64,000 bases of DNA. Origin: Eutreptiella sp. 'Long Island Sound 2002'. Its lineage: Eukaryota > Euglenozoa > Euglenophyceae > Eutreptiales > Eutreptiaceae. Location of the stretch: assembly GCA_964036045.1 (NCBI GenBank), contig OZ038390.1:36022974-36086973 (forward strand), read 5' to 3'. A model generated the notes under the pieces. That model searched no databases, was not told the DNA's origin, and worked only from the letters and a program-made list of their open reading frames with translations. Position numbers and translations under genes: made by a program. Shown piece after piece: positions 26,915 to 37,373 of this stretch (positions are counted from its first letter, which is position 1; each line of letters starts with the position of its first letter).

Positions 26915-28376
26915 ATGGCTGTCAGATTTGGCGCAATCCTTGCATTCTTCACTCTCATCCTATGCCTTGTCCCGGCCGCCATTGTCTGGTTCACTTTTTA
27001 TGGCATCCTCACATCCTCGATCTTGGACCTGGAAAAGTCGGCCACTGTCTCCCTCGAAGGCATGGCTGACAAAGTGCAGGATCTACTGCTTTCTGAAAGC
27101 AAGAAATCAATCACGGCCCGAGTGAGTGAGGGAGAGAAGGCACTGAACTCCCTGCTGAGCTACATTGATTGGAGTGGACTGAACACAAAAGACGTAGGTC
27201 CATGGTCCATCCCGTCGCAGGATATCTTCAACCAACTCCAGGGGCCCATTTTTGCCACCATGAGGAGTCATCCATACATTGACTTCCTCGTCGACCCAAT
27301 TTCCCAACTTCCCTCAAGACAACACAGACCCGATCATGTGGTGGGTGCTCTATCAGAGTTTGCTGATAGATGTGGTGACGAACAAGTTGGGCCACACCTT
27401 GTACTACTCCACACTGTCCCGGGAACCGACAGCCATCGACACCACCAACTATCGCATCTTTTATCCAAATCAGACCACTGGCAAGTCAAGGTTCCAGATC
27501 CACGAGCAGAGCTTCCCCTCGGTGGGGCGTCAGGGAATACTTCTGCCTGGGCCCATGACTTGGTATCAAGATCTCGAGTTCAGTGCCCTATCCGGGCAGT
27601 TGCAGATTCTAATTTGGGAGTGGGTCCCAGCCAGCAACAATACCTGGATGCAGATGACGCTTGCTGTCAACAGTAGCACCATCAGCACCGAGTTGCAAGA
27701 GATCCTAAATACTACTGGAAGCCCTGGGGACCGGCTGTTCATGTTTTTTACACAGCCCCACGGCCACCTTATGGCAGCTTCGCATGGCAAGTATCACAGC
27801 CACAGTGATCAGAACCTCCAGATCACAAACCCTCTGGCTGATCCCCCACAAGTTCACCTCTGGCAGCGCTACACATGCCTCAACAGCACCGACGAGTACA
27901 TCCTGGCTGCCTGCAAGCAGTTGATAGCGGAGTACAAGGAATTCCCAGCCATCCCAGCGGGGAATAAAGACATGACGCTCAAGGACCGCCGCTTCTGGGT
28001 AGGCGTTGCCCACACCGGGGGCAGTCTGAATTGCACGGTGGTCCTGCTGAAAGATCGTGAGAGTGTGATGGGACCCACAGAGGCAAAAGTACAAGAAGTT
28101 CGTGACAGTGTCTGGGCCCGACGAATGTTCACCTTCGTCACGCTGGGTGTGGGTACCCTGCTGGCGATTCTGCTCCCGCTGTTGTTCGGGTTGTGGGTTG
28201 GGCGGCGATTGATGAAGCTTGCAGACAACATGGATGAGATTGCGATGCTGCAATTCAACAACCGGAAAAGGCAGTCAACCATGATCAAGGAGCTGCACCA
28301 TTTCCAGTCTTCATTTGGAAAGATGGAACGGGGATTGAAGGCTTTCCAGCAGTTTGTGCCACAGGCCATCGTCAAG
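26915..28376 (+). CDS. Receptor-type adenylate cyclase, exon 1 (membrane and sensor part)
   Basis: The start ATACCATGGCTG is a good eukaryotic context. It encodes ~487 residues: a first membrane segment (GAILAFFTLILCLVPAAIVW, about 6-33), an extracytoplasmic sensor region of ~370 residues with possible N-glycosylation sites (NNT, NSS, NTT, NST), and a second membrane segment (about 404-430, ending WVGRRL). A short HAMP-like helix (LMKLADNMDEIAML) and a linker ending FVPQAIVK follow. This is the layout of Cache-sensor cyclases. A one-base frame change is needed near 27285-27315; the exon is 1,462 nt, one more than a multiple of three. It ends at AAG|GTGTGTG in phase 0. Confidence 0.75.
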
Positions 28377-29734
28377 GTGTGTGTGTTCGTTAGTTTTTAG
28401 GAGTGTTGGTGTGCTTCTAGGTGTGTTTCTATGTGTGTTGGTGTGTTTGTGTGTCAATGTGTGTGTGTTCATATGTGTGTTTGCATGTCAGTGTCGATGT
28501 CCAGTTAAGAGAGGGGTGGGGAGGAGGATGTTGAGCCCAGAGATATTGTCAAGCGTAGCTGTCGGTCAACTGCTGAGCAGTCCTGCAAAAAATGCTAACA
28601 GCAGTAACACACTCGTCTGGCACACAAATTAGATCCATCCCTGCACCGCCCTCCTTCTCAGGACCTTGCATGGAGTCATCACCTTGTGGTGTCCGCTGTG
28701 TGTGTGTGTGTGTGTGTGTAACCCTGGCGTATTCAATTTCTACCCTGTACGTCTCCATTCCATTCCAAACTTGTCCAGCTGGATAGCACTAAAAGACAAC
28801 ATACACTGCCAATAGGGTAAGGGTTCACTGCTCTGTACGGTGTATATTACCCTGTCCATGCCCCGACTGTCCCAGAAAGGCGCCTGGTCACGCAACTTTG
28901 GTTGTTTGCGGCCTGACGGGGCTAATCCACACTCAGACAACCCCCTTGTTGCTCTGTTGGTTTCTGCTTACTCAGGGGGTGGGGGGGGGGGGGTAGTGAA
29001 TTGTGACATGTCACAAAAAATACAATAGGCCATAGTGGGAAAACAGCTTTTCTGAAAATATTGTGACACCCAAAAGGCTCTGTGGTACTTTCCGAGGGCA
29101 GTGGTACTTTCCCAGGGCATGCGGGATGGTTGCTGGATTGCTCATCTTTGTGTTCCTGAGCTTCCTGTGTTTTTGTGACAATTCTGTTTTTGTGACATTC
29201 TGCTTGCATGCGCGACAGAGAGATGAGACGCGGTGTCAACTGACACTGTGTTCTCTGTAGGCTCTCAAGACTGACGACATTCGCAGCAGCTCATTTGTCT
29301 GCCGCATCCTTCCGACAGCCTTTGTCATAGTTCTGTCATGGGTCGAAAGAAGGTGGGTTTTCAGTGTGATCGGCCGTGTGCATGCTGAAAAAAAAGGAGC
29401 CGTGCAGCCTGTCGCGCCGCAGCAATTGCTCTGGCTGTGGGTGCTGCGGGTGCAGCTGTGGGTACTGGGTACTGACAGTGACAGTGACAGTGACAGTGAC
29501 AGTGAATAAGAACCCTGGTGCACCAGCAAAAAAGACAAAAAACTGTTTCCTGGAATATGCAATGGTTTGCATTGAATGCTTCAAGTGAAGGGGTGTGCTG
29601 CTTGCCTCCTGGTACCCTGCATGGCTCAATCTGTGACCGGGTTTTTTTGTGACGCATATCGTGACGCCTGGTCACAACAGGGGGGGGGGTAGGGAGGGAC
29701 ACCCCCCCCCCCAGTTAGATCCATCCTTGGGGCG

Positions 29735-30985
29735 GTGCCCGCCTCATCCAAGGAGTATGTAGAGCACCTGTTTAGAGAATCCCTGAGAGAGCACCACTTG
29801 GAGGCGCTGGAGAAATGGAGACCGAGGCTCTTTGGCGGCATGGGAACTCGGCTCGACAGAGAGCTCACACTGAGCGAGCTGGTGCGCTACGCCACTGAGC
29901 TGGACAGGTCGCTGCTGCGTGGCGTGATGGCGGGGCGCTGTGGACCGTGGACAGAGCGCATCGGAGAGGCCTACGCCGGGGTGACAGGTGCCCCTACTGC
30001 GATCAAGGATCACGGGAGGATGAGGACCACCTCTTGTGGTGGTGTGCGGCCTGGAAATCAGCACGGGACCCCTTCCTACCGGAGCTCATGCTACCGGCGC
30101 GGGCCCTCAAGCTGGGGGCGCTGTCACACTGGCCGCCGTGCCTCCGCCTTTGTGGGCTGCTGTCACAGGCAGTGGTGAGACGCGGTGGCGTGGCGCGGGG
30201 GCTAGGCTGGAAGAAGCGCTGCAAGGAGTTGAACACGGTCTCGAGACGCCGGGTACCGGAGCCGGGGGAAGACCCCTTGGAGGCGTTCCGACAGCGAGAG
30301 GAGCTGGCCTTGGCGGGACATCAATGGGCACACGACGACCAGAACCCGTCAGAGCAGTTTGTACGCTAGCTGCACGGCATGTTCTTGGCGGTGCTGCGGG
30401 CCAGAAAGCAGTGAGAAGAGGAGGAATGCCTCCTGTTCCCCGTGGAGCAGCGCAAGGCGCCCCAGGAGCAGTACCCGTGGCATCAACTGCAACCCCCTTT
30501 CCCACGGCCATGTAAAACGCACCTGCCTAAGATGGGGCAGCTGCCCAGAGGCTGGAAATGGGGGCCGGACTTTCAGCCGGCCATGCTGCTGTGGCTCCCA
30601 GAGCTCCAATGGCTGCCACGTGACGACAACCTGCCCGAAGCGCACCGACAAGTGTCCTTGCTGGAGCTGGCCTCGGATTTCGAGTCATACATAGGGAGGC
30701 CTCCCCCCCCCCACTCCGCAAACGCGGTTCACGGGGGGAGAGATGTCGCTGCAAGAGAAGGGCAGAGTCCTGCGGTTGGCGGTCAGTCTACTGGGGAAGG
30801 CAGCAGGCAGGCAGTGCATTCTCCCGGTGGGCTTCACCAACAGGTGTCGCTCTCTGGTCCCGCTGGGGGCGGGCACCACAGCGGGTGTAAAAGGCTGGCC
30901 CGTCTTCACACGACCGACGGCGGTCCGGCACCACCTGCGCCGTCTACGGCAGTACAGCGCAGCGAGATGGGCGCAACAACAGTAG
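29735..30985 (+). pseudogene. Decayed LINE 3' half within intron 1
   Basis: Frame 1 (from 29735) reads VEHLFRESLREHHLEALEKW...LLRGVMAGRCGPWTERIGEA. After a one-base slip near 29980, the next frame gives the typical LINE C-terminal zinc motif CPYCDQGSREDEDHLLWWC (C-x2-C-x9-H-x4-C). Another frame (30442 on) carries VSLLELASDFESYIGR, and another (30743-30985) SLVPLGAGTTAGVKG...VRHHLRRLRQYSAARW, both in the style of LINE tails. At least three frame changes and a stop (30367) show that it is dead. Confidence 0.65.
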
Positions 30986-31140
30986 ACGAGGGTGGCGTGG
31001 CAGCAGAGCAAGCGGAGACATGTGCAGGGCACGCAGGCGAAGCCGGCAGGGGAGCATCAGTCAAAGAAAGCGAGATGCCCAAGTAAGGGGGAGCGAAACG
31101 CTCAGCGGGGGCGTACGCCAGCGATTTTTATGCGGGCCCA

Positions 31141-32273
31141 GTGATCCTGGCGGGGGCCTGGCGAGTCCCACAGTACCGGGTCACCGATGAGGAGGACATC
31201 CCAGCGAAGCCGGCGTGCCACGACAAGATGGCGCTTTTTACCCCACCACAGAAGTGCGCAGTGGCGCGACGCCCTGAGCAGCGGCCGGTGCAAGGGATGC
31301 CTACCTATGGAGGGCGGGGGGGGGGGGGGCAGCGTGGCGGTGGCCCTGCGGCTGCGCCACCTGGTACGGCTGGCACCGGGGAGCAAGTCTTTGGGGGCCA
31401 TTGTCCGCGATGCTTTGGCCTGCTGGGGCGAGGTGGGGGGCGTCCATACACCCGCCGCCACGGTGGGCCCAACAGAGCTCCTGGCTAGCCCCGAGCGGAG
31501 GGGCGGCGTGCCTGCGGGGCGGGCGCGGCCCACGCGGGCAGCGCATGCAGGGGGGCTCCGGCAAGGTGCACTTGGCCTGCGGGGAAGTGGAGCCTCACCC
31601 CGGACCGGTGCTCGCGAGGGTGCTCTTTGGGAGGATCTGCCGGTGGGGGTTGGGGGCGGTTTCCTGTGTTGCTGGCGGCCATTGCCCTCACCTTGGCCTT
31701 GGCCTTGAACCTGACCCTGGCCCTGGCGCTACCACCGACCACAATGGCACCCCAAGCCTCGTTGGAAGCAGCCGGCGATGCAAGAGTGCAGTCTTGTCAG
31801 GCCTCGGGGGTGTTGCTGGCTATGCGGGGTGTGCCGGCGGCGTGCTGACAAAAGGTGGGGGAGATTTGTGCCAGGAATGCCCATGCCCAGGCCACAAGCC
31901 CCCCCTTCCCCCCCGCGGCCGAGCGTGGGCGTGCAGGGAGGGCAGTGCCCGCCTCGTCCTCCAGCGCTGCTGAGGCGCGCGTGGCCCTGCTACAAGACCC
32001 CTTGCCCACATGGATTACGCGTTTGCGATTGCCGCTGTCATTGCCGTTGCGTGTGCTGCCGGCGGTGGCCACTATTGCGGGGGAGTGTGCGCGGGCACGG
32101 GCCGAGCACTGTGCCCAGTTGCTGCACCCCCCTGCATCCTCCGCCGCTGGTTCAGGGCCGTGGCCACGGTCTACCCTGCCGGCGCTGCGGGCGGGCTGGG
32201 CTGCTGATGCGTGCCCCACCGCCCCCCTGCAGTACCTCCAGCTGGACGTCCTCCGGTATGGCTCTTATGACTA
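31141..32273 (+). pseudogene. Possible LINE 5' fragment with a degenerate 2A-like motif
   Basis: GC-rich DNA with several long open frames. One (31401-31973) contains LACGEVEPHPGP (31572-31607), close to the D-x-E-x-N-P-G-P 2A peptide found near the N terminus of some non-LTR retrotransposons, but with Glu for Asp and His for Asn. No RT or nuclease motif follows. Assignment to the 5' end of a LINE is tentative. Confidence 0.35.
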
Positions 32274-33285
32274 GACTGTTTCTGGGCTGCTCGGCTGCGG
32301 AGACCTAGAATCCAAAAAAAATAGTCGGACACAGTGCCTTGGAATCGGGGCGGGGTCCACAAACATTGTTCAAATCTGTTGAAGAAAATATTGCTCTCCA
32401 AAAATGGCCTCAGTACCAGTTGCCAGTTTTCCAACCTCTCTAAGGAGGTGATATAGTCCACTCGTCCCAGCACATAACACCTCACTACAAGGTCCCATGG
32501 TTGATTGAGGATGGAACATGTAATGAATGACCTTGTCAAGCCGTTTTTGTAGAGTGTTTGTTCATCTGTCTGCATGTGGTGCCCAATTATGGAAACAAGA
32601 TCATAGCGTCTACGAACATACATCACATCTATAGCCCGATGGCGCAGGGGGCTGGGTCCGAGCCCCAGAGGGTCATAGTGGGTGGGCTTCATGACATGGT
32701 CAATGAATGTCTTCTAGCCATCTAGCACCTACCGCTCCCAACCGGGGGTAGAGATTTTTCTGCATTCGGTGCCCCCCCCCCCCCCTATGTCTTCCACAGG
32801 GACGCATATGGTCTGTGGGGCGAGGTAGGGCACACGGCATGCAATGTGTGTCTTGTTGCAACGCGGCTGGGTCACAGGGCCAGGAGCTGCGATGTGTTGG
32901 CAGCGACCTGTGCATATGGAGATGGCCCGATTGGGCTGCCCCCCTCAGGGCCGAACACTGAACCGATGGTTTGCAGTAGCGGTAGGAATGTAGGAATGTT
33001 GAACCTTGCAGTTTGAGCATGATTGAATGGATTCCCTTGGCACACACACACACAGACATAGACAGGGAAGCTGTGAATCAGTGTGCTAGTCGCCGGCCTG
33101 CCAGCAAGGCCCCTCGAACATGGAACACATGGTTTCACTGATGATGTGGTAGGATGTAGGAATGTTGAACCTCGCGGTTTGAGCTTTGATTGAATACTTT
33201 GTAGCCACGACGCGAGATTAGGTTGCCTGCTGTGCAAGCGGAAAATGGGCTATTCCGGCCGCTCGGTGCATCCCAATCACCTCCA
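32274..33285. other. Intronic DNA, no gene
   Basis: Includes two related ~60-bp segments (around 32980-33030 and 33140-33195: GTAGGAATGTTGAACCT...GTTTGAGC...GATTGAAT) and a C run at 32771-32784. Nothing coding was recognised. Confidence 0.5.
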
Positions 33286-33350
33286 GGATTCAAACCACCG
33301 CTTGTACCACACCAGACCCGCTGCTTACCACTCAACTACGGACGACGGTA
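33270..33350 (-). repeat. tRNA-like sequence (SINE head) in intron 1
   Basis: On the minus strand an A box TAGTTGAGTGG (33328-33338) matches the consensus, and a B box GGTTTGAATCC (33286-33296) has one mismatch, at tRNA spacing. No convincing acceptor stem, so probably a tRNA-derived repeat. Confidence 0.5.
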
Positions 33351-33640
33351 CTTGGGCAACACCTTTGTCAACACAAGTAAACCACCGCCCCTTTCAAAAG
33401 CACGCAACCGAAATACAAGCACGCAAGCCGGCGTTTATTAGATGCATCAAAATAAAAGCACACAGCACCATCTCAGCCAATCATTCAATTGCCTTTGCCG
33501 TGTCAAAAAACATTTCTATGCAGTGAGGTCCCAGATTGTTCGCCGAATTTTTTCAAATCCAACACCTTGTTTGAGAAGGGCAACCGCTCGTCGTTTTATA
33601 CACATGGGCGGTGTGTAATGGAATTTTTTCCCTGTGGATT

Positions 33641-34338
33641 TCACTGCCCCCTTCCCGTGGTTAAAATTTTTTTGGTCTTGCTGAAATCGTTTCTCCTTCT
33701 CCTCCGCAAATAATGCCACTGCAATGACAGAGGGTTAGCACGAGCATCAACAGCAGGAACAAGGGCATCTACTGCAATGCCATCAGGAACATCAGGGACA
33801 TCACAAACATCAGGAATATCTACATCAGCATCAAGGAGATCTACTGCAACAGGAACAACGTCATCAATCTCAACAGCAGCATCACCATCACCACAATCAC
33901 CATCTTCGGAAGTATAAGGGTTGTCATCCTCACCTTTATCTGATTCCCCCGGATCAGGTTCTGCAGCCCACACATATTCTCGAGCCTCAGCAAAAGCAAC
34001 GGTTGCAAGAGACGTATCCATACTAAGCATCTTCAAAACATAGCAAAAACTGCCGGCTACTGGGCTGGGCCGCAGCGCCTTCCTCGAAGCCGCCCACGAG
34101 CAACTGTACCTCATCGTAGGCCACGGCGCATGGGTGGCCTGGTGGCAGATGGGTTAGCCCTTGTGGACCTCCCGCGCGTGCTTGCCACCTGCTCGGGGGT
34201 GGGCAGGAGGACCCACCACACCTCGTCCAAGGTGGGCAGGCTTGCGGCCAGGGTGTCAGCCGCATCCTGCCAGCGGCTGTGGGGCGGGAAGGGGGCGCGG
34301 GCCACCTTCCTGTCGATGACACGGCCCGCCTTTTCCAT
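33641..34338 (-). other. Unidentified coding-like stretch, minus strand
   Basis: An open frame from 34114 to 33641 has an acidic, repetitive Asp/Val stretch (DVDIPDVCDVPDVPD) followed by a basic end (YLRRRRRNDFSKTKK). Upstream minus frames (34111-34338) read DEVWWVLLPTPEQV. It could be the tail of a decayed mobile-element protein; no family was recognised. The CAT/CAG-rich plus strand (33740-33900) may alone create the pattern. Confidence 0.25.
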
Positions 34339-35757
34339 GGCCCCTCGACGTCTCTAACAGGGGGGCGGCGACGACGTGGCTAGGCACGGTCCCCGGCTAG
34401 TGGAGCCCGGAGGTGGGCGCCAACTGGGCCACGATCGCGGCCGCCCTCAGCTGGTTCTACCCGGCCGGGCGGCTTGGTTCCTCCGGGCCCCCTGCCCGGG
34501 ATACGAGAGCGCAGCCAGCCCCACACATGGTGGCCGTGGCTGCTGCCGCTATGGATGGAGGAGGCCAGCTGCCCCCCGCCGCGCCGCTACCTCGACGGCC
34601 ACTTTTGCAACGTCTCATTTGGCTTGGGGCAGGTTTGGGCCCCCTCCCCCCAATCAGGCCCGTCTTCTTCAAGGGGGCTCCGGGCCGGAGTGGGGGAGGG
34701 GGACAACAGCGGCCACTGCCGGCCCTCGTACGCCCCTATCAGCAGGTCCTCCGACTCGGTCGGTCACCCAAAGTGATGGGGGCGGAAGTGGGCCTCAGAG
34801 TCCTAGTGTTCCAAAACTGAGCAGCAACAATAAGGCCAAGGCCTCCTCCCTGGGGCAAGGGCTCGATGGCATGGACCACAGGTGTTGCTGGTGCAACAGA
34901 TGCCAATTTGCGTGTGTGCATAACGCCAAACGTAAGCCAAACATGACATCAATCTTCGAAATTCTGCAGTCAAGACCAGGCGTACACGTCAATTGCAGGA
35001 GGTCGGAGGCAAGTCGGCGGTCGTAAGCCCAATTCAGTGGAGCCAACCCTCACAAATTGTGGTCCCATGTGAAGATTGACCAATAGCCCAGGCCGACTGG
35101 GGCCCACAAATACACCTCATCAGCGAGTTGCTGTTGTCCGTGGTCTTGAGGTCGCGCACTTTGTACAGGTCTAGTCCAGTGTACAGGTCCCGGCCTTGGT
35201 CTTGGACATGGCGGAAGCTCTGGCCCTGGCCGTGGCCCCGCTCTGCGCTGTAGATCCAGCCTTGGCTCTAGCCCTGGCCCTGGCCGTGGTCCTGGGCCTG
35301 GCCCTAGGAGGAGGGGGGGGGGTTTGGCTGTGGGGGGCAGTCAGACAGTATGACAGCCGCAGCACTGGCTCTGTGGGACTGACACCCCGGTAGGGCAATT
35401 CATCCTCCTCAGGGCTCCTTTTAACAACTCGGCACCACTGGGGATGGAAGGGGGGGTCCCACACCACCCACCCAACCTCCACCCAAAGATTGGGCCAAAT
35501 TTTCTTCCGGGCCTTCGGCAGATCAAAAATTTTCTCTGGCACCTTTGGTTAGTTCAGACCAAAAATTTTCTTCGGCGCCTTTATTGCCTCTAAAAACTCA
35601 GCACCACTGGGGGAGGCAGGGGGGCTCGACCCACCCACCCAGCCCCCCTGGACCCCTCCCCCCCCCTTAAAAGGAGCCATGCTCCTCCTCCCTCCTACGT
35701 GTCGTGTGCGTTTGTGTGTGTGTGTGTGTGTGTTGATGTGTCAACATGTGCTTGCAG
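34339..35757. other. Intronic GC-rich DNA and CCTGGC repeats, no gene
   Basis: Overlapping frames of 100-216 codons at 34376-35026 all look composition-driven. 35205-35305 is a run of CTGGCC/CCTGGC-type hexamers. A (GT)n stretch at 35709-35731 precedes the acceptor. Confidence 0.5.
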
Positions 35758-36303
35758 ACAATTGTGGGAGGCACGATGCAGATTCGTGAGCCCATGCGGA
35801 ATCAGATGCTGACCATCATGTTCTGCGACATCGAGGGCTTCAGCTCCATCTGCGAGTACGCTGACACGGAGGCACTCACCAACGTCTGCAGCGAGTACTT
35901 CGAGATGGTGTGCAACCACATTGTGCGGCGCAACGGCACTATCGACAAGTTCATCGGGGACACTGTGATGGCGATGTGGAACGCCCCCAACCGCTGCGAC
36001 CACCAGGAGCGCGACGCCATCCACGCCGCGCTCGCGATGCAGACCACCATCTTCCGGCTGCACGACACGTGGAAGTCGCACGGGGACCCGAAGATCACGT
36101 TCCGCGTGGGCATTAACACCGGGCCGTGCCTCGTCGGCAACTTCGGGTGTAGCTACCGCGTGAACTACACCTGCTTCGGCGACCCCGTGAATGTGGCCTC
36201 CCGCCTCCAGCTGCTCAACAAGCACTTCGGCACCTACATCTGCGTGTCCGAGCGGACTGCTGCCGGTGCCCTCAACGACTTCTACTTCCGGCGCCTCGCC
36301 AAG
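35758..36303 (+). CDS. Adenylate cyclase, exon 2 (class III catalytic domain)
   Basis: 182 codons carrying nearly the whole catalytic core. Numbered on the assembled 826-aa product, the metal-binding Asp residues are D511 (FCDIEGF) and D555 (KFIGDTVMAMW), and the transition-state pair is N632 and R636 (GDPVNVASR). The base-selecting positions are K551 and T625 (NYTCFGD). Lys with Asp or Thr is the adenylate cyclase pattern (Thr as in cyanobacterial CyaC), whereas guanylate cyclases have Glu and Cys, so cAMP is the expected product. Like other class III enzymes it should work as a dimer on the cytosolic face. The exon ends RRLAK|GTTCAT in phase 0. Confidence 0.9.
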
Positions 36304-36570
36304 GTTCATTCATTCATGCTCTGGCAGCTTAACCCCTGCCTGGGATGTGTTCGGGTGGTAGGTTGGGCTGCGTGTGTAGGGTCTAGCTGTAACACAGGAG
36401 GTAAGAGGGCTGCGAGGCTAGAAAGCTGAGGTGTTGGGTTAGTTGGCGGTCGCTCAGCCGGGGGGAGGCCGGGTGGGTTACCCTGGTTGCGGTCCAGGTC
36501 GGGGGCATCTGGTGTCACCCTTGTTGTATTTTTTGGTCCGCGTGCGGATATTTTTTTTTGCCTCGCGAAG
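36304..36570 (+). other. Intron 2 of the adenylate cyclase gene, 267 bp
   Basis: Donor GTTCATTC, acceptor TTTTTTTTTGCCTCGCGAAG with a clear T tract. Splicing gives LAK + VKVPGRDEV, the usual transition after the cyclase core. Confidence 0.8.
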
Positions 36571-37044
36571 GTGAAAGTCCCCGGGCGCGACGAAGTTGAG
36601 GAGGTGTCTGAGGTCCTGTGCCCAGCGCAGGGCGCCCAGCAGGTCGACTACGAGGTCAGCGACGAGCTGATCCTGAGCCTCATCGACATGGACGAGAAGA
36701 CCGGCAACGAGAAGCGGTTCGACACGGGGAAGATGATGCTGGCGTCCAACGACCACGAGTTCGTGTACCACTGGGCCAAGGCCGACCCGGCTGCTGTGAT
36801 CGCCAACGCCCGGGCGTACGAGCAGGCGTACGACGCGCTGGTGGCCGGGGACCACCAGACCGCGGCACAGATGATCAACAAGCGCCGCCACGGCGTGCAG
36901 GACGCCGCGTGGGACCTCCTGCAGCGGCAGCTGGAGCGGCACACCACCGAGGGCTTTGGCAAGTGGGACGGCGTGTTCCATCTGAATGACGGCAAGAGCC
37001 AGCAGGACGGCGCAACGGTGACCCCGCGAGGCACAAGGGACTGA
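36571..37044 (+). CDS. Adenylate cyclase, exon 3 (C-terminal segment)
   Basis: 157 codons then TGA. VKVPGRDEVEEVSEVL continues the last beta strands of the cyclase fold. The rest contains a helical stretch (NARAYEQAYDALVAGDHQTAAQMI) and ends in FGKWDGVFHLNDG..., a tail often seen after class III cyclase domains in bacteria and algae. No polyadenylation signal was identified with confidence; the 3' flank soon enters tandem repeats. Confidence 0.85.
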   Translation: MKVPGRDEVEEVSEVLCPAQGAQQVDYEVSDELILSLIDMDEKTGNEKRFDTGKMMLASNDHEFVYHWAKADPAAVIANARAYEQAYDALVAGDHQTAAQMINKRRHGVQDAAWDLLQRQLERHTTEGFGKWDGVFHLNDGKSQQDGATVTPRGTRD

Positions 37045-37125
37045 TACTGCTTCGCTGGTGCTTTGCTTCTGCATGGACTACTCTGCAGGAAGTGAAGGGA
37101 TCCAATGCAGACCCGCTAATGCAAG

Positions 37126-37373
37126 AGGGACGAGGACAAAATCAGAATTGGTGGGGCCCACAAGTGGGCGGAAATGCTACATCACCCCTGCATTCTCGGG
37201 GATCCCCAAAGTCAAGGAGGACAAAAGCAGAATAGGTGGGGCCCACAATTGGGCGGAAATGCCAGATCACCCCTGCATTCTCGGGGATCCCCAAAGAGAG
37301 GGGGACAAAATCAGAATTGGTGGGGCCCACAAGTGGGCGGAAAGGCTGCATCACCCCTGCATTCTCCATCCAT
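37126..37373 (+). repeat. Three tandem ~85-bp repeats
   Basis: GGACAAAA(T/G)CAGAAT(T/A)GGTGGGGCCCACAA recurs near 37133, 37219 and 37303, each followed by GGGCGGAAA-GC and CACCCCTGCATTCTC. They lie 90 bp after the cyclase stop codon, perhaps in its 3' UTR. Confidence 0.85.

Larger units (their letters stand above)
28377..35757 (+). other. Intron 1 of the adenylate cyclase gene, 7,381 bp
   Basis: The donor is AAG|GTGTGTGTGTTCG and the acceptor is CATGTGCTTGCAG|ACA. Joining the exons gives ...FVPQAIVK + TIVGGTMQIREP...LTIMFCDIEGF, the expected continuous sequence before a class III cyclase core. Both ends are GT-rich (28377-28500 and 35709-35731). The intron carries decayed LINE pieces, a tRNA-like repeat and low-complexity DNA, listed separately. 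28500-29734 holds only microsatellites, including (GT)n at 28698-28718, a 13-bp G run at 28979-28992 and an ACAGTG repeat at 29473-29503. Confidence 0.8.

Noticed and set aside
29473-29503. ACAGTG repeat as a coding repeat
   Set aside because: A plain microsatellite inside intron 1.
32625-32690. tRNA gene near TAGCCCGATGGCGCAGG
   Set aside because: A GGGTCCGAGCCCC box is present, but no cloverleaf of normal length could be built.
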